Below, piece after piece: positions 46,643-56,042 of a stretch of 64,000 bases of DNA. The DNA comes from Sulfitobacter sp. JL08. GTDB lineage: Bacteria > Pseudomonadota > Alphaproteobacteria > Rhodobacterales > Rhodobacteraceae. Position numbers and translations under genes: made by a program. The stretch covers positions 1,364,001 through 1,428,000 of the forward strand of contig NZ_CP025815.1 of the NCBI RefSeq assembly GCF_003352045.1, in the 5' to 3' direction. The notes beneath the pieces are model-generated. The model worked only from the letters and a program-made list of their open reading frames with translations. It was not told where the DNA came from and did not search any database. The stretch's first letter is position 1; each line of letters starts with the position of its first letter.

Positions 46643-47260
46643 GTGCAAACTGTAAAATTCACCCAGATGAAAGAAGGCGACAAGGCGGATTACGATCTGC
46701 TGAACGCGCATGAAACCGAATATGCAAGCCATACGGCCACCCGCCTGTTGGACGCATTGGAAAGCCTTGATACATCGCTTTCGGGCTATCAGATCACGCG
46801 GCTGGGCCATTCATTACAATCCGCGACCCGCGCATGGCGCGACGGCGCCGATACCGACTGGCTGGTTTCGGCATTGCTGCACGATATCGGCGACATCTAT
46901 GCACCGTACAACCATGATGAATATGCGGCTGCGATCCTGCGGCCCTTCGTGCGTGAACAATGCGCATGGGTGGTGGAAAAACATGGTGATTTCCAGATGC
47001 TTTATTACGCGACCCATGTCGGGGCTGATCCGAACAAACGTGACGCCTACAAGGGCCATGCCTATTTTGACGATTGCGCCACGTTTTGCGAGCGTTGGGA
47101 TCAAACCAGTTTTGACCCGGATTATGATACGCTGCCACTGTCGTTTTTCGCGCCGATGGTGCATCAGGTTTTCGCCCGCAAGGCCTATGACCCGGGCGTT
47201 ATTCAGGCCGGGGTGCGCGTCGCACTTCAAAACCCCGAGATTGCATCACAGCGCGCCTAG
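46643..47260 (+). CDS. HD-domain protein, probable mixed-valent diiron oxygenase (PhnZ/TmpB-like)
   Basis: The 205-residue protein (GTG 46643, AAGGG upstream) shows the six-ligand pattern of dinuclear HD enzymes: His56 (RLGHSLQSA), His80-Asp81 (LLHDIGD), His91, His114 (EKHGDFQ) and an Asp in DQTSFDPDYD near 153-160. It is often annotated as a phosphohydrolase, but close relatives of this size, PhnZ and TmpB, are iron oxygenases that cleave a C-P bond after a partner hydroxylates the alpha carbon. Here the partner may be the membrane hydroxylase encoded 21 bp downstream. Substrate unknown. Confidence 0.75.
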   Translation: MQTVKFTQMKEGDKADYDLLNAHETEYASHTATRLLDALESLDTSLSGYQITRLGHSLQSATRAWRDGADTDWLVSALLHDIGDIYAPYNHDEYAAAILRPFVREQCAWVVEKHGDFQMLYYATHVGADPNKRDAYKGHAYFDDCATFCERWDQTSFDPDYDTLPLSFFAPMVHQVFARKAYDPGVIQAGVRVALQNPEIASQRA

Positions 47261-47281
47261 CGCCAACCCCGAGATCCGATC

Positions 47282-48298
47282 ATGACCGATGAAACGCCCC
47301 AGACCGGCGCGCCCCGCGCCGTGCGAAAGATATGGAATTACACACCGGCCCTGCCGCTCAGGCTTGCGCCCTACTGGGACTGGCCTTTGGCACCTCTTGC
47401 CTCGCTCAAATATCTGGCGCGCAGTTGGAATCCGGTGGCGCAGCGCTGTCTGTTTCTGGTCTGCGCGGTTATCACCTGGCTGTATTTCACTCCGGAACTT
47501 GAACGCGCGCAGACATGGCAGTTTGACTGGGTGTTCGAAATCTGGCTGCGCAATCTGGTGATCCTGCTGGTGGTCGCGGGCGGATTGCATCTGCTGTTGC
47601 TGCGGTTTCGTGCGCAGGGCGATGAATATCGCTATGACATGCGCCCGATGGCGAGGGGCGCCAAGGTGTTCTATTTCAAGAACCAGGTCTGGGATAACAT
47701 GTTCTGGACGCTGGGGCCGGCGCTGGCCTTCTGGACCTTTTGGGAAAGCCTGATGTACTGGGCCTATGCCAACGGCTGGGCCACGCTGATCACATTTACG
47801 GATAATCCGGTCTGGTTCGTGGGCCTGATTGTGCTGATCCCGTTATGGGCAGGGTTTCATTTCTACTGGCTGCACCGGCTGCTTCATGTCGGCCCGCTCT
47901 ATACACGCGTGCACGCGTGGCATCACAAGAACGTCAATACCGGCCCGTGGTCGGGTCTGGCGATGCATCCGGTTGAAAGCTTTTTCCTGATGTTTGACAC
48001 GATGATCTTTTTCATCGTCGCCTCGCATCCGGTGCACGTGATTTTCCTGCTGTTTCACCATGGCATCGGCGCGCCCACATCCCATGCCGGATTTGAAAAC
48101 CTGAAGATCGGGGAATCTGGCCGTTTCCAGTTGGGCGATTTTTATCACCAGCTGCACCACAAGTTTTTCGATTGCAACTATGGCACATGGGAAACGCCGT
48201 GGGATGCGTGGTTCAATACATTTCACGATGGCACGCCGCAAGGCGACGCGCTGGTCAAGGAGCGGCGGCGGAAAATCTGGGCAGGCAAAGGCGATTGA
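47282..48298 (+). CDS. Membrane di-iron hydroxylase (fatty acid hydroxylase/sterol desaturase superfamily)
   Basis: The 338-residue inner-membrane protein has about five hydrophobic helices and three cytosolic histidine boxes: H193-x4-H198-x3-H202 (HFYWLHRLLH), H211-x2-HH (HAWHH) and H289-x2-HH (HQLHH). This set binds two irons and hydroxylates or desaturates with oxygen. The gene follows the HD-domain gene by 21 bp. That pairing suggests sequential oxidation of one substrate: hydroxylation here, then cleavage by the HD enzyme. The substrate is not known. Confidence 0.83.
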   Translation: MTDETPQTGAPRAVRKIWNYTPALPLRLAPYWDWPLAPLASLKYLARSWNPVAQRCLFLVCAVITWLYFTPELERAQTWQFDWVFEIWLRNLVILLVVAGGLHLLLLRFRAQGDEYRYDMRPMARGAKVFYFKNQVWDNMFWTLGPALAFWTFWESLMYWAYANGWATLITFTDNPVWFVGLIVLIPLWAGFHFYWLHRLLHVGPLYTRVHAWHHKNVNTGPWSGLAMHPVESFFLMFDTMIFFIVASHPVHVIFLLFHHGIGAPTSHAGFENLKIGESGRFQLGDFYHQLHHKFFDCNYGTWETPWDAWFNTFHDGTPQGDALVKERRRKIWAGKGD

Positions 48299-48413
48299 TA
48301 CCCTTGTTTACAAAGGCCGGGCAAGGAATTTCCCAACAAAAATAAAAACCTCTGGTCAATCGAACCTATTGCGATAACCTGTCCGGACGATCACCGGGGG
48401 AGTCGCTTGCACA

Positions 48414-49475
48414 GTGCGGGATTTTCGATCACCGGCCGTATTTGATGGCCACAATGATGTATTGCTTAAACTGTTTCGCGCGGGCGGACGGTCTGCTGTT
48501 GCGGGTTTTCTGACCGGGCGTGACGGCGCGATTGATGCGGTTTCGGCGCAAAAGGGCGGCTTTGGCGGCGGGTTCTTTGCCGTCTACGTACCATCCGACA
48601 TGGATCAGGACGTCAAGGTCGACGAGATGACCAAACCGGCTTACGATCTGCCATTGCCGGACCCGATCCCCCAGCAGGATGCCTTGCCCGTCGTCATGGA
48701 GCAGGCGGCAATCCTGTTCGAGATGGAACGACAGGGTGCTTTGAAAATCTGCCGGACCGCATCCGACCTACGCACTTGTCTGGCCGATGGCATCATGGCG
48801 GCAATCTTTCACATCGAAGGGGCCGAGGCGATCGATCCCGATATGCACGTTTTGCATGTGCTCTATCAGGCGGGTCTGCGCTCGGTCGGTCCGGTCTGGA
48901 GCCGCGATACGACTTTCGGATATGGTGTGCCGTTCCGCTATCCCAGCACGCCGGATATCGGTGACGGGCTAACCGATCATGGCAAGCGGCTGGTCAAAAC
49001 CTGCAACGAATTGCGCATCATGCTGGATCTGTCGCACCTGAACGAAGCGGGGTTCTGGGATGTGGCGCGACAATCGGATGCGCCGTTGGTGGCGACCCAT
49101 TCGAACGCCCATGCGATCTGCCCGCACAGCCGCAACCTGACCGACAGGCAGTTGCACGCCATCCGCGAAAGCGATGGTATGGTAGGGCTGAATTTTGCCG
49201 TGGCGTTTCTGCGCGCGGATGGCCGCATGCTGGCCGATGTGCCGTTGGAACAGATGTTGCGCCATCTGGATCATCTGATGACGGAACTGGGCGAGGATCG
49301 TGTCGGCCTGGGGTCGGATTATGACGGGGCGGTGGTGCCGGATGATGTCACAACCTGCGCGACCTTGCCCAAACTGAAACAGGCGATGGCACAGCATGGG
49401 TATGGCGATGAACTGATCGCGAAGCTGTGCCATGAAAACTGGCTGCGCGTTCTGGAAAAGACATGGGGGTCATAA
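48414..49475 (+). CDS. Membrane (renal) dipeptidase family, peptidase M19
   Basis: This 353-residue zinc peptidase has FDGHNDVL (His, Asp), the bridging Glu in FHIEGAEAI, DLSHLNEAGF and ATHSNAHAICPHSRN, the ordered metal ligands of M19 enzymes, and GLGSDYDG near the end. Such enzymes split dipeptides with varied or D-amino acid ends. GTG 48414 with GGGGGAG upstream is the start. There is no signal peptide, so it probably works on dipeptides brought in by the adjoining ABC importer. Confidence 0.87.
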   Translation: MRDFRSPAVFDGHNDVLLKLFRAGGRSAVAGFLTGRDGAIDAVSAQKGGFGGGFFAVYVPSDMDQDVKVDEMTKPAYDLPLPDPIPQQDALPVVMEQAAILFEMERQGALKICRTASDLRTCLADGIMAAIFHIEGAEAIDPDMHVLHVLYQAGLRSVGPVWSRDTTFGYGVPFRYPSTPDIGDGLTDHGKRLVKTCNELRIMLDLSHLNEAGFWDVARQSDAPLVATHSNAHAICPHSRNLTDRQLHAIRESDGMVGLNFAVAFLRADGRMLADVPLEQMLRHLDHLMTELGEDRVGLGSDYDGAVVPDDVTTCATLPKLKQAMAQHGYGDELIAKLCHENWLRVLEKTWGS

Positions 49476-49522
49476 CCCCGCGCATTCGATACAAGTGAAA
49501 CCAAAACAGGAGAGGACAGAAG

Positions 49523-51118
49523 ATGACGATAATGAACAAATGGCTATCCAGCGCCGCATTGGGCCTTGCGCTTAGCGTGACGTCGATGGCGGCCTATGCG
49601 GAAACGCCTGCCAACATGCTGGTCATTGCCAACCGGATTGACGATATCACCACACTGGACCCGGCGGAATCCTTTGAATTTGCCGGTTCTGATGTCAGCC
49701 GCAACGTCTATGGCAAGCTGGTCAACTTTGATCCGCTTGATCTGGCTGCGGGCTATCAGCCCGATCTGGCCGAAAGCTGGGAAGTCAGCGAAGACGGGAT
49801 GACAATCACCTTTACCATGCGCGAAGGCGTCAGCTTTCACTCGGGCAATCCGGTGCGTGCCGAAGATGCCGAATTTTCGCTGCGCCGTGCGGTGCTGCTG
49901 AACAAGACACCGGCGTTCATCCTGACGCAGTTCGGTTTTACCCCCGAAAACATCGAAGACACCATCAGGGCGGATGGCAACAAGCTGATGATCACAACCG
50001 ACAAACGGTATGCGACATCGTTTGTGCTGAACTGCCTGACCGCCACCATCGGCGGGATCGTCGACAAAGAACTGGTCATGGCCAACGAAGTTGACGGCGA
50101 TATGGGCAACACATGGCTGAAAACCAATTCGGCCGGGTCAGGTGCCTACAAACTGGACAGCTGGAAGCCGAACGAAAGCGTCACACTGTCCTCGAACCCT
50201 GATTTCTACAGTGGCGCACCGGCCATGGAACGCGTCATCGTGCGCCACGTTCTGGAAAGCGCGAGTCAGCGCCTGCTGCTGGAACGCGGCGACATCGACA
50301 TCGCGCGTAACCTCAACCCCGAAGATATCGCAGGGGCCACTGAGGCGGACGGCGTGAAGATCGTGGACGAACTGAAGGGCCGATTGATGTATGCCTCGCT
50401 TAATCAGGCGCATCCGGTTCTGTCCAAGCCCGAAGTGCGCCAGGCATTCAAGTATCTGGTTGATTACGAAGGCATGCGCGACAGTTTTCTGAAGGGTCAG
50501 TACACGATCCACCAGAACTTCTTGCCGCAGACCTATCTGGGCTCGACCGATGAAAATCCGTTTACCCTTGATGTGGCCAAGGCACAGGAACTGCTGACGG
50601 CAGCAGGTGTTGACAGGCTTGAAATCGAAGTGGGCGTGCGCGAGGCGCAGGAACGCATCGAAATCGCGCAATCCTTGCAGAACACGCTGGCGCAGGTCGG
50701 CATCACGATGAACATCACGGTGGGGACGGCCAAACAGATACTGGGCCGCTATCGTTCCCGCGAACTTGATGTCTATCTGGGCGCGTGGGGGCCGGATTAT
50801 CCCGATCCGCAAACGAATGCGGGCACATTTGCCTACAACCCCGACAATTCGATGGAAGCACAGGCCACAGGTTTGCTGGCATGGCGCAATTCATGGGACA
50901 CCGGCGGTCTGACGGCCAAGGTGGACGCTGCCGTGGTTGAAAACGATCGCGATGCACGGGTGCAGATGTACAAGGATATTCAGGCCGAATTCCGCGAAAC
51001 ATCGCCCTTCGTGATCATGTTCCAGCAAATCGAACAGTCCGCCATGCGCGACAATGTCACGAACTTTTCGACCGGACAGGCCATTACATCAGCATCCTAC
51101 TGGCAAGTTACCAAGTAA
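49523..51118 (+). CDS. Dipeptide/oligopeptide-type ABC substrate-binding protein
   Basis: The 531-residue periplasmic protein has a Sec signal peptide (NKWLSSAALGLALSVTSMAA, cleavage near AYA-ET) and SBP family 5 features: TTLDPAESFEF, AAGYQPDLAESWEVSEDGMT and FTMREGVSFHSGNPV. It binds peptides or a similar ligand for the DppBCDF-like importer. The permease ATG is directly adjacent to its stop codon. Placement after an M19 dipeptidase supports a dipeptide or modified amino acid as ligand. Confidence 0.88.
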   Translation: MTIMNKWLSSAALGLALSVTSMAAYAETPANMLVIANRIDDITTLDPAESFEFAGSDVSRNVYGKLVNFDPLDLAAGYQPDLAESWEVSEDGMTITFTMREGVSFHSGNPVRAEDAEFSLRRAVLLNKTPAFILTQFGFTPENIEDTIRADGNKLMITTDKRYATSFVLNCLTATIGGIVDKELVMANEVDGDMGNTWLKTNSAGSGAYKLDSWKPNESVTLSSNPDFYSGAPAMERVIVRHVLESASQRLLLERGDIDIARNLNPEDIAGATEADGVKIVDELKGRLMYASLNQAHPVLSKPEVRQAFKYLVDYEGMRDSFLKGQYTIHQNFLPQTYLGSTDENPFTLDVAKAQELLTAAGVDRLEIEVGVREAQERIEIAQSLQNTLAQVGITMNITVGTAKQILGRYRSRELDVYLGAWGPDYPDPQTNAGTFAYNPDNSMEAQATGLLAWRNSWDTGGLTAKVDAAVVENDRDARVQMYKDIQAEFRETSPFVIMFQQIEQSAMRDNVTNFSTGQAITSASYWQVTK

Positions 51119-52177
51119 ATGGCATTGACTGAAAACCAGCAAAAGGCGCGCGAAAGCGCGCCTTTTGTGCCGGCGATCAAGACTGCCGCGCTGACATTGG
51201 GATCAATCGCGGTCACGATGCTGGGCCTGTTGTTCGTCACCTTCGTGATCGGTCGCGTCATGCCGATTGATCCGGTGCTGGCCATTGTCGGGGAACGCGC
51301 GTCGCAATCGACCTATGATGCGGTTTATACCCAACTGGGGCTGGATAAGCCGTTAATCGTGCAGTTTCTTTATTACATCTGGGATGTGATGCACGGCGAT
51401 TTCGGCATCTCCCTGCTGAACGCGCGCCCCGTGTCCGAAGACATCGCCCGCGTCTTTCCCGCCACGCTGGAACTGGCCACGCTGGGCGTGATCTTCGGCA
51501 TCGTGTTGGGAGTGCCTTTGGGCGTGGTTGCAGCCGTCAAGAAGGGATCGTGGATTGACCAGATCGCGCGTGTTGTCGCGCTGGTGGGCTATTCGATGCC
51601 GATCTTCTGGCTGGGCCTGATGGGGCTTTTGATCTTTTACGGTATTCTGGGCTGGGTTGGCGGGCCGGGGCGTGTAGGCATTTTCTATGTGGATGTTGTG
51701 CCATCCGTCACCGGTATGATCCTGATTGACAGCCTGCTGGACGGCAACTGGGACGTGTTCAAGAACGCGTTCAGCCATATCATTCTGCCCGCATCGCTGC
51801 TGGGCTATTATTCGCTGGCCTATATCAGCCGTATGACGCGTTCTTTCATGCTTGAACAACTCAGCGCGGAATATGTGACCACTGCGCGGGTCAAGGGCAT
51901 GTCGGAATGGAATGTGGTCTGGAAACATGCGTTCCGCAACATCCGCGTGCAATTGATCACCGTTATTGCGCTAAGCTATGCGACCCTGCTGGAAGGGTCG
52001 GTTTTGACCGAGATCGTGTTCAGCTGGCCGGGCATCGGCAGCTATATCACCACGGCTCTTTTGTCGGCGGACATGAACGCCGTTCTGGGTGGCACTGTTG
52101 TGGTCGGGCTGATCTTTATCCTGCTGAACATCTTTTCCGACCTGCTTTACAAATTCTTTGATCCGAGGGCGAAATAA
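51119..52177 (+). CDS. Dipeptide-type ABC permease (DppB-like)
   Basis: The 352-residue permease has six transmembrane helices, an extended periplasmic loop and the EAA-type loop (EYVTTARVKGMSEWNVVWKH near residue 250). The N-terminus is a longer hydrophilic tail than usual. Its TAA overlaps the next ATG by one base. It forms the channel with the DppC-like protein. Confidence 0.88.
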   Translation: MALTENQQKARESAPFVPAIKTAALTLGSIAVTMLGLLFVTFVIGRVMPIDPVLAIVGERASQSTYDAVYTQLGLDKPLIVQFLYYIWDVMHGDFGISLLNARPVSEDIARVFPATLELATLGVIFGIVLGVPLGVVAAVKKGSWIDQIARVVALVGYSMPIFWLGLMGLLIFYGILGWVGGPGRVGIFYVDVVPSVTGMILIDSLLDGNWDVFKNAFSHIILPASLLGYYSLAYISRMTRSFMLEQLSAEYVTTARVKGMSEWNVVWKHAFRNIRVQLITVIALSYATLLEGSVLTEIVFSWPGIGSYITTALLSADMNAVLGGTVVVGLIFILLNIFSDLLYKFFDPRAK

Positions 52178-53091
52178 TGGCCGAACCGCAAAGCCTGCGC
52201 GCGTGGCTGTTGACAGATACGCCCACATCAAGACAGCACGCGAAACTGTCCGCACTCTATCAGGGCTGGCTGTCGTTTCGCAGCAATACGATGGCAATGG
52301 TCGGTCTGATCATTCTGGTGCTGCTGGTGCTGATTGCCTTTGCCGCGCCGATCCTCGCCCCGCATGATCCCTTTGCACAGGATCTGGGCAACCGGCTGGC
52401 GCCTTTGGGAACAGAGGGGCATGTTTTCGGCACTGACAGTCTGGGCCGGGATATCCTGTCGCGGCTGATCTATGGTGCGCGGATCACGCTTTACATCGTC
52501 GCACTTGTCGCGCTGATCGCGCCGGTTGCGGGGCTGCTGGTGGGCACAGTATCGGGCTATGTCGGCGGCTGGACAGATATGGTTCTGATGCGCATCACCG
52601 ATATCTTTCTGGCCTTTCCGCGCCTTGTTCTGGCGCTGGCCTTTGTGGCGGCATTGGGCGCGGGGATCGAAAATGCGGTACTGGCCATTTCGCTGACAGC
52701 ATGGCCGCCCTATGCGCGGATCGCGCGCGCCGAAACGCTGACCATCCGGTCATCGGATTACATCAGCGCGATCCAGTTGCAGGGGGCGGGACCGCTGCGC
52801 ATCATCACCAAACATATCTGGCCGCTGTGCATTTCATCATTGATCGTGCGGGTGACGCTGGACATGGCGGGGATCATCCTTGCCGCTGCGGGCCTTGGGT
52901 TTCTGGGGCTGGGCGCACAGCCGCCCTCGCCGGAATGGGGCGCCATGATCTCGGAAGGGCGCCGGTTCATTCTGGATCACTGGTGGGTTGCCACCGTGCC
53001 CGGACTGGCGATCTTTACCGTGTCGCTGGCCTTTAACCTGCTGGGTGACGGGCTGCGCGATGTGCTGGATCCAAAGGCGGGTGAACAATGA
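52177..53091 (+). CDS. Dipeptide-type ABC permease (DppC-like)
   Basis: The 304-residue protein contains the N-terminal OppC-type leader helix (MAMVGLIILVLLVLIAFAAP), the conserved FGTDSLGRDILSRLIYGARI motif and the EAA loop (SSDYISAIQLQGAGPLRIIT). It completes the inner-membrane channel. The stop overlaps the next ATG (ATGA). Confidence 0.9.
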   Translation: MAEPQSLRAWLLTDTPTSRQHAKLSALYQGWLSFRSNTMAMVGLIILVLLVLIAFAAPILAPHDPFAQDLGNRLAPLGTEGHVFGTDSLGRDILSRLIYGARITLYIVALVALIAPVAGLLVGTVSGYVGGWTDMVLMRITDIFLAFPRLVLALAFVAALGAGIENAVLAISLTAWPPYARIARAETLTIRSSDYISAIQLQGAGPLRIITKHIWPLCISSLIVRVTLDMAGIILAAAGLGFLGLGAQPPSPEWGAMISEGRRFILDHWWVATVPGLAIFTVSLAFNLLGDGLRDVLDPKAGEQ

Positions 53092-53942
53092 CCATTCTGG
53101 ATGTCAAAGACCTGTGGGTACAGTTTCCCACGCGCAACGGCGTGTTCGATGCGGTGCGCGGCGTGTCGTTTTCGCTGGGGCGCGAGCGGCTGGGCATTGT
53201 CGGCGAAAGCGGCTCGGGCAAATCCATGACCGGGCGCGCCATCCTGCGCCTGATCCGCCCGCCCGGTATCGTCAAGGCCGCTCATATTGCGCTGGAAGGC
53301 ACTGATCTGATGGGGCTGAGCGAAAAAGAAATGCGATCCGTGCGCGGCAGCCGCATTTCCATGGTCATGCAGGACCCGAAATTTTCGCTGAATCCGGTGA
53401 TGACCATCGGCGACCAGATCATGGAGGCGTACCGCCTGCATAATTCGGTCAGCAAATCCGAAGCCTACAAGAAGTCGCTCGAAATGCTGCAAGCGGTTTC
53501 GATCCGCGATTCAGAACGCGTGATGCGCGCCTATCCGCATGAGATGTCTGGCGGTATGGGCCAGCGTATCATGATTGCGATGATGCTGATCCCGAACCCT
53601 GAAATCCTGATCGCGGATGAACCGACCTCGGCGCTGGATGTGTCGGTGCAGCGGCAGGTGCTGGATATCATGGACAAGCTGGTCAAGGATCGCGGCATGG
53701 GCCTGATCTTTATCAGCCACGATCTGAACCTTGTGGCGGATTTCTGTGATCGGGTACTGATCATGTATGCGGGTCGCATCGTTGAGGTGTGCGATGCCGA
53801 CAAGCTGCATCAGGCAAAGCACCCCTATACCCGTGGCCTGCTGAATTCGCTGCCGCGTCTGAATGCGCCGCGCGAGCGGCTTGAGGTGCTGGAACGCGAT
53901 CCTGAGTGGGCGCTGGCCGACAGCGTCAGCGGGCAGGTGTAG
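53088..53942 (+). CDS. Dipeptide-type ABC ATPase (DppD-like, short form)
   Basis: This 284-residue ATPase has Walker A GESGSGKS, signature MSGGMGQRIMIAMML, Walker B LIADEPTSALD and an H-loop SHDLNLV. At 284 residues it is shorter than the usual ~330 DppD and ends soon after the HPYTRGLLNSLPRL segment, so the C-terminal cysteine-rich extension is absent. The second ATPase starts 3 bp after its stop. Confidence 0.88.
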   Translation: MTILDVKDLWVQFPTRNGVFDAVRGVSFSLGRERLGIVGESGSGKSMTGRAILRLIRPPGIVKAAHIALEGTDLMGLSEKEMRSVRGSRISMVMQDPKFSLNPVMTIGDQIMEAYRLHNSVSKSEAYKKSLEMLQAVSIRDSERVMRAYPHEMSGGMGQRIMIAMMLIPNPEILIADEPTSALDVSVQRQVLDIMDKLVKDRGMGLIFISHDLNLVADFCDRVLIMYAGRIVEVCDADKLHQAKHPYTRGLLNSLPRLNAPRERLEVLERDPEWALADSVSGQV

Positions 53943-53945
53943 GCG

Positions 53946-54689
53946 ATGACAATGTTGCACATCAACGGGTTGAATGTCTGGTTCGGATCGGGGCGCGACC
54001 GGGTGGATGCGGTGCGTGACGCAGCATTCGATGTGGCCATGGGCGAAAGCTTTGGTCTGGTCGGGGAAAGCGGGTCAGGCAAATCCACGATCCTGCGCGC
54101 GATCGCCGGATTGGCCCCGAACTGGTCGGGCAACATCCGGGTGGAGGGTACGGAACTGTCCGGAAAGCGCCCCAAATCCTTTTTCAAAACGGTGCAGATG
54201 GTGTTTCAGGATCCCTATGCATCGCTGCATCCGCGCCATTCGGTGGATCAGGTGCTGGGTGAAACCCTGCATCTGCACGGGTTCACCGATATCGACACGC
54301 GCGTTGTCAAACTGCTGGATGATGTCGGACTGGGGCAGAAATTCCGGTTTCGCTATCCCCACCAGCTGTCCGGCGGACAGCGGCAGCGTGTGGCCATTGC
54401 CCGCGCGCTGGCCCCCGAACCGGAACTGGTGCTGCTGGACGAACCCACCTCGGCACTGGATGTGTCGGTGCAGGCGGAAATCCTGAACCTTCTGGCGGAT
54501 TTGCGCACAGATCGTGGCCTGACCTATCTGATGGTGTCCCATGATCTGCCGGTGATCGGGCATATGTGCGACAGGCTGGCGGTGATGAAAGACGGCGAGA
54601 TCGTCGAAACCATGGATGTCGCCCAATTGCGCCAGATGAAGGCCGTGCATCCCTATTCGCAGGAACTGCTGGCGGCCTCTGTGGTTTAG
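53946..54689 (+). CDS. Dipeptide-type ABC ATPase (DppF-like, short form)
   Basis: The 247-residue ATPase shows Walker A GESGSGKST, signature LSGGQRQRVAIARAL, Walker B LLLDEPTSALD and H-loop SHDLPVI. It lacks most of the C-terminal oligopeptide-domain found in ~320-residue DppF proteins. It is the last gene of the importer operon and of the GC-rich block; composition changes within about 100 bp after its stop. Confidence 0.88.
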   Translation: MTMLHINGLNVWFGSGRDRVDAVRDAAFDVAMGESFGLVGESGSGKSTILRAIAGLAPNWSGNIRVEGTELSGKRPKSFFKTVQMVFQDPYASLHPRHSVDQVLGETLHLHGFTDIDTRVVKLLDDVGLGQKFRFRYPHQLSGGQRQRVAIARALAPEPELVLLDEPTSALDVSVQAEILNLLADLRTDRGLTYLMVSHDLPVIGHMCDRLAVMKDGEIVETMDVAQLRQMKAVHPYSQELLAASVV

Positions 54690-54839
54690 GGGGGTGGCCT
54701 GTTGGGTCAAAAGCGCTGTCTGGCGGGAGAGTGGGCGTTGGTGCAATCGGTGGGGAAGGGGCGGTTTGAGCCTTTAGTGAACAAAGCTACAATTTTGCAT
54801 TATCGTTTGGATCAGATTGGAAGACGGCTGCGACTTCGG

Positions 54840-55724
54840 TTATTTGAAGGTTGCAGCGTACCGCGGCGCAAAGAACTTGGTGAAAGCTTTGACCTCGGGG
54901 CGTCGGTACGCGGCGGGTGCAATCAGCATCATATTTGAACTCGACAACTCTTCAATATTGTCAAAACAGCGGATGAGCGTATGGTCAGCTTCAGCCAACC
55001 TCAGGTTAACAAGACCCAAACCATGACCTGCCCGTATAGATGCTCTCATCAATTCCGGTTCACTAAAAGACTTAACGATTTGATCCGGTGACACGTGGCG
55101 CAAAAGCCATCTGCGCTCATAATCCGGCACGTCGAAGTGCTCGAAAGTTACAAAGCGGTGGCCTTGAAAATCGTCCACGGACTTTGGCAAGCCGAACTTA
55201 TCAGCATAGCTTTGCGCTCCAAACAGAGCCCATTTTGCGGTGCTAATTTTCCGGCAGATGAGAGTCTTATCCGGTTCACTTCCGCCAATTCGAAATGCAA
55301 TGTCGGCCTCGCCTGCAGACAGGTCCAAGACTTTCAAGCTGGGAATGAATTCGAATGCAACGCCAGGATTCAATGTTGTAAATTCGCTGAACATGTCCAT
55401 CACCCGGTCCGAGAAAATTCCGGGCGCAGTGATGCGGATTGGCCGTAGTTCAGCTAGATCTCGTGTTTTGCTGGCAAAGGTTTCTGCAGCTTCTTCAATG
55501 GCCTCGACCAGCGGAATAAGACTGCGCGCTTCTTCCGTTGGCTTGAAACCCCGCGTATCGCGCTCAAACAGCTTGAGTCCAATCTCGTTTTCCAACGCTT
55601 CGATGCGCCGTGCGACAGTGGGCTGGGCAACGCCCAGTTTTCGCGATGCCGACAACGTCGAGCCTTCTCTGACAACCGTCAGAAACACTCGAGCATCTGA
55701 CCAATTTCGAAACTCTTTCTTCAT
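54840..55724 (-). CDS. LysR-family transcriptional regulator
   Basis: The ~294-residue protein has the winged helix at the N-terminus (DARVFLTVVREGSTLSASRK; GVAQPTVARRIEALE) and a CbnR/CynR-type effector domain (LSAGEADIAFRIGGSEPDKT). ATG 55724 is preferred over the upstream TTG at 55742; neither has a clear ribosome site. A divergent 74-residue gene begins 93 bp away and may be its target. Codon use is AT-richer than in the block to the left. Confidence 0.88.
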   Translation of the reverse strand: MKKEFRNWSDARVFLTVVREGSTLSASRKLGVAQPTVARRIEALENEIGLKLFERDTRGFKPTEEARSLIPLVEAIEEAAETFASKTRDLAELRPIRITAPGIFSDRVMDMFSEFTTLNPGVAFEFIPSLKVLDLSAGEADIAFRIGGSEPDKTLICRKISTAKWALFGAQSYADKFGLPKSVDDFQGHRFVTFEHFDVPDYERRWLLRHVSPDQIVKSFSEPELMRASIRAGHGLGLVNLRLAEADHTLIRCFDNIEELSSSNMMLIAPAAYRRPEVKAFTKFFAPRYAATFK

Positions 55725-55817
55725 TTTTGTAGAACAGCGCAATATCTAACACGATACCAGACGTGTTGGGCTGCAAATATAGTGGGAGTCGAAATGTAAA
55801 GCCAGAAGGACCTTGCC

Positions 55818-56042
55818 ATGACTTCCCTTACTATGACGCGACCCATTGTCTGGAAACGTATTGAAGAAATCTGGAAAGCCTTGAAGCCATCGAGGAATTG
55901 CGCGGCTTCAACCGACGATGCGCAGAAGGATTCACGTGCCGAGCGGGATTTCATCCTTGAGATGCTGGATAGGAATCCTGAGGCTTTTCAAAGCGAGTTC
56001 GACATTCAAAGCTTGGCGCGTTTGTATCGTTGCAAATTCTAG
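55818..56042 (+). CDS. Small conserved-looking protein divergent from LysR gene
   Basis: A 74-residue product with AGAAGGA eight bases before the ATG. It is basic at the N-terminus (RPIVWKRIEEIWKALKPS) and acidic further on. It ends in a helical segment FILEMLDRNPEAFQSEFDIQ that resembles short roseobacter proteins I have seen paired with LysR genes. There is no membrane helix or signal. Function is unknown; being divergent from the LysR gene suggests it is that regulator's target. Confidence 0.6.
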   Translation: MTSLTMTRPIVWKRIEEIWKALKPSRNCAASTDDAQKDSRAERDFILEMLDRNPEAFQSEFDIQSLARLYRCKF

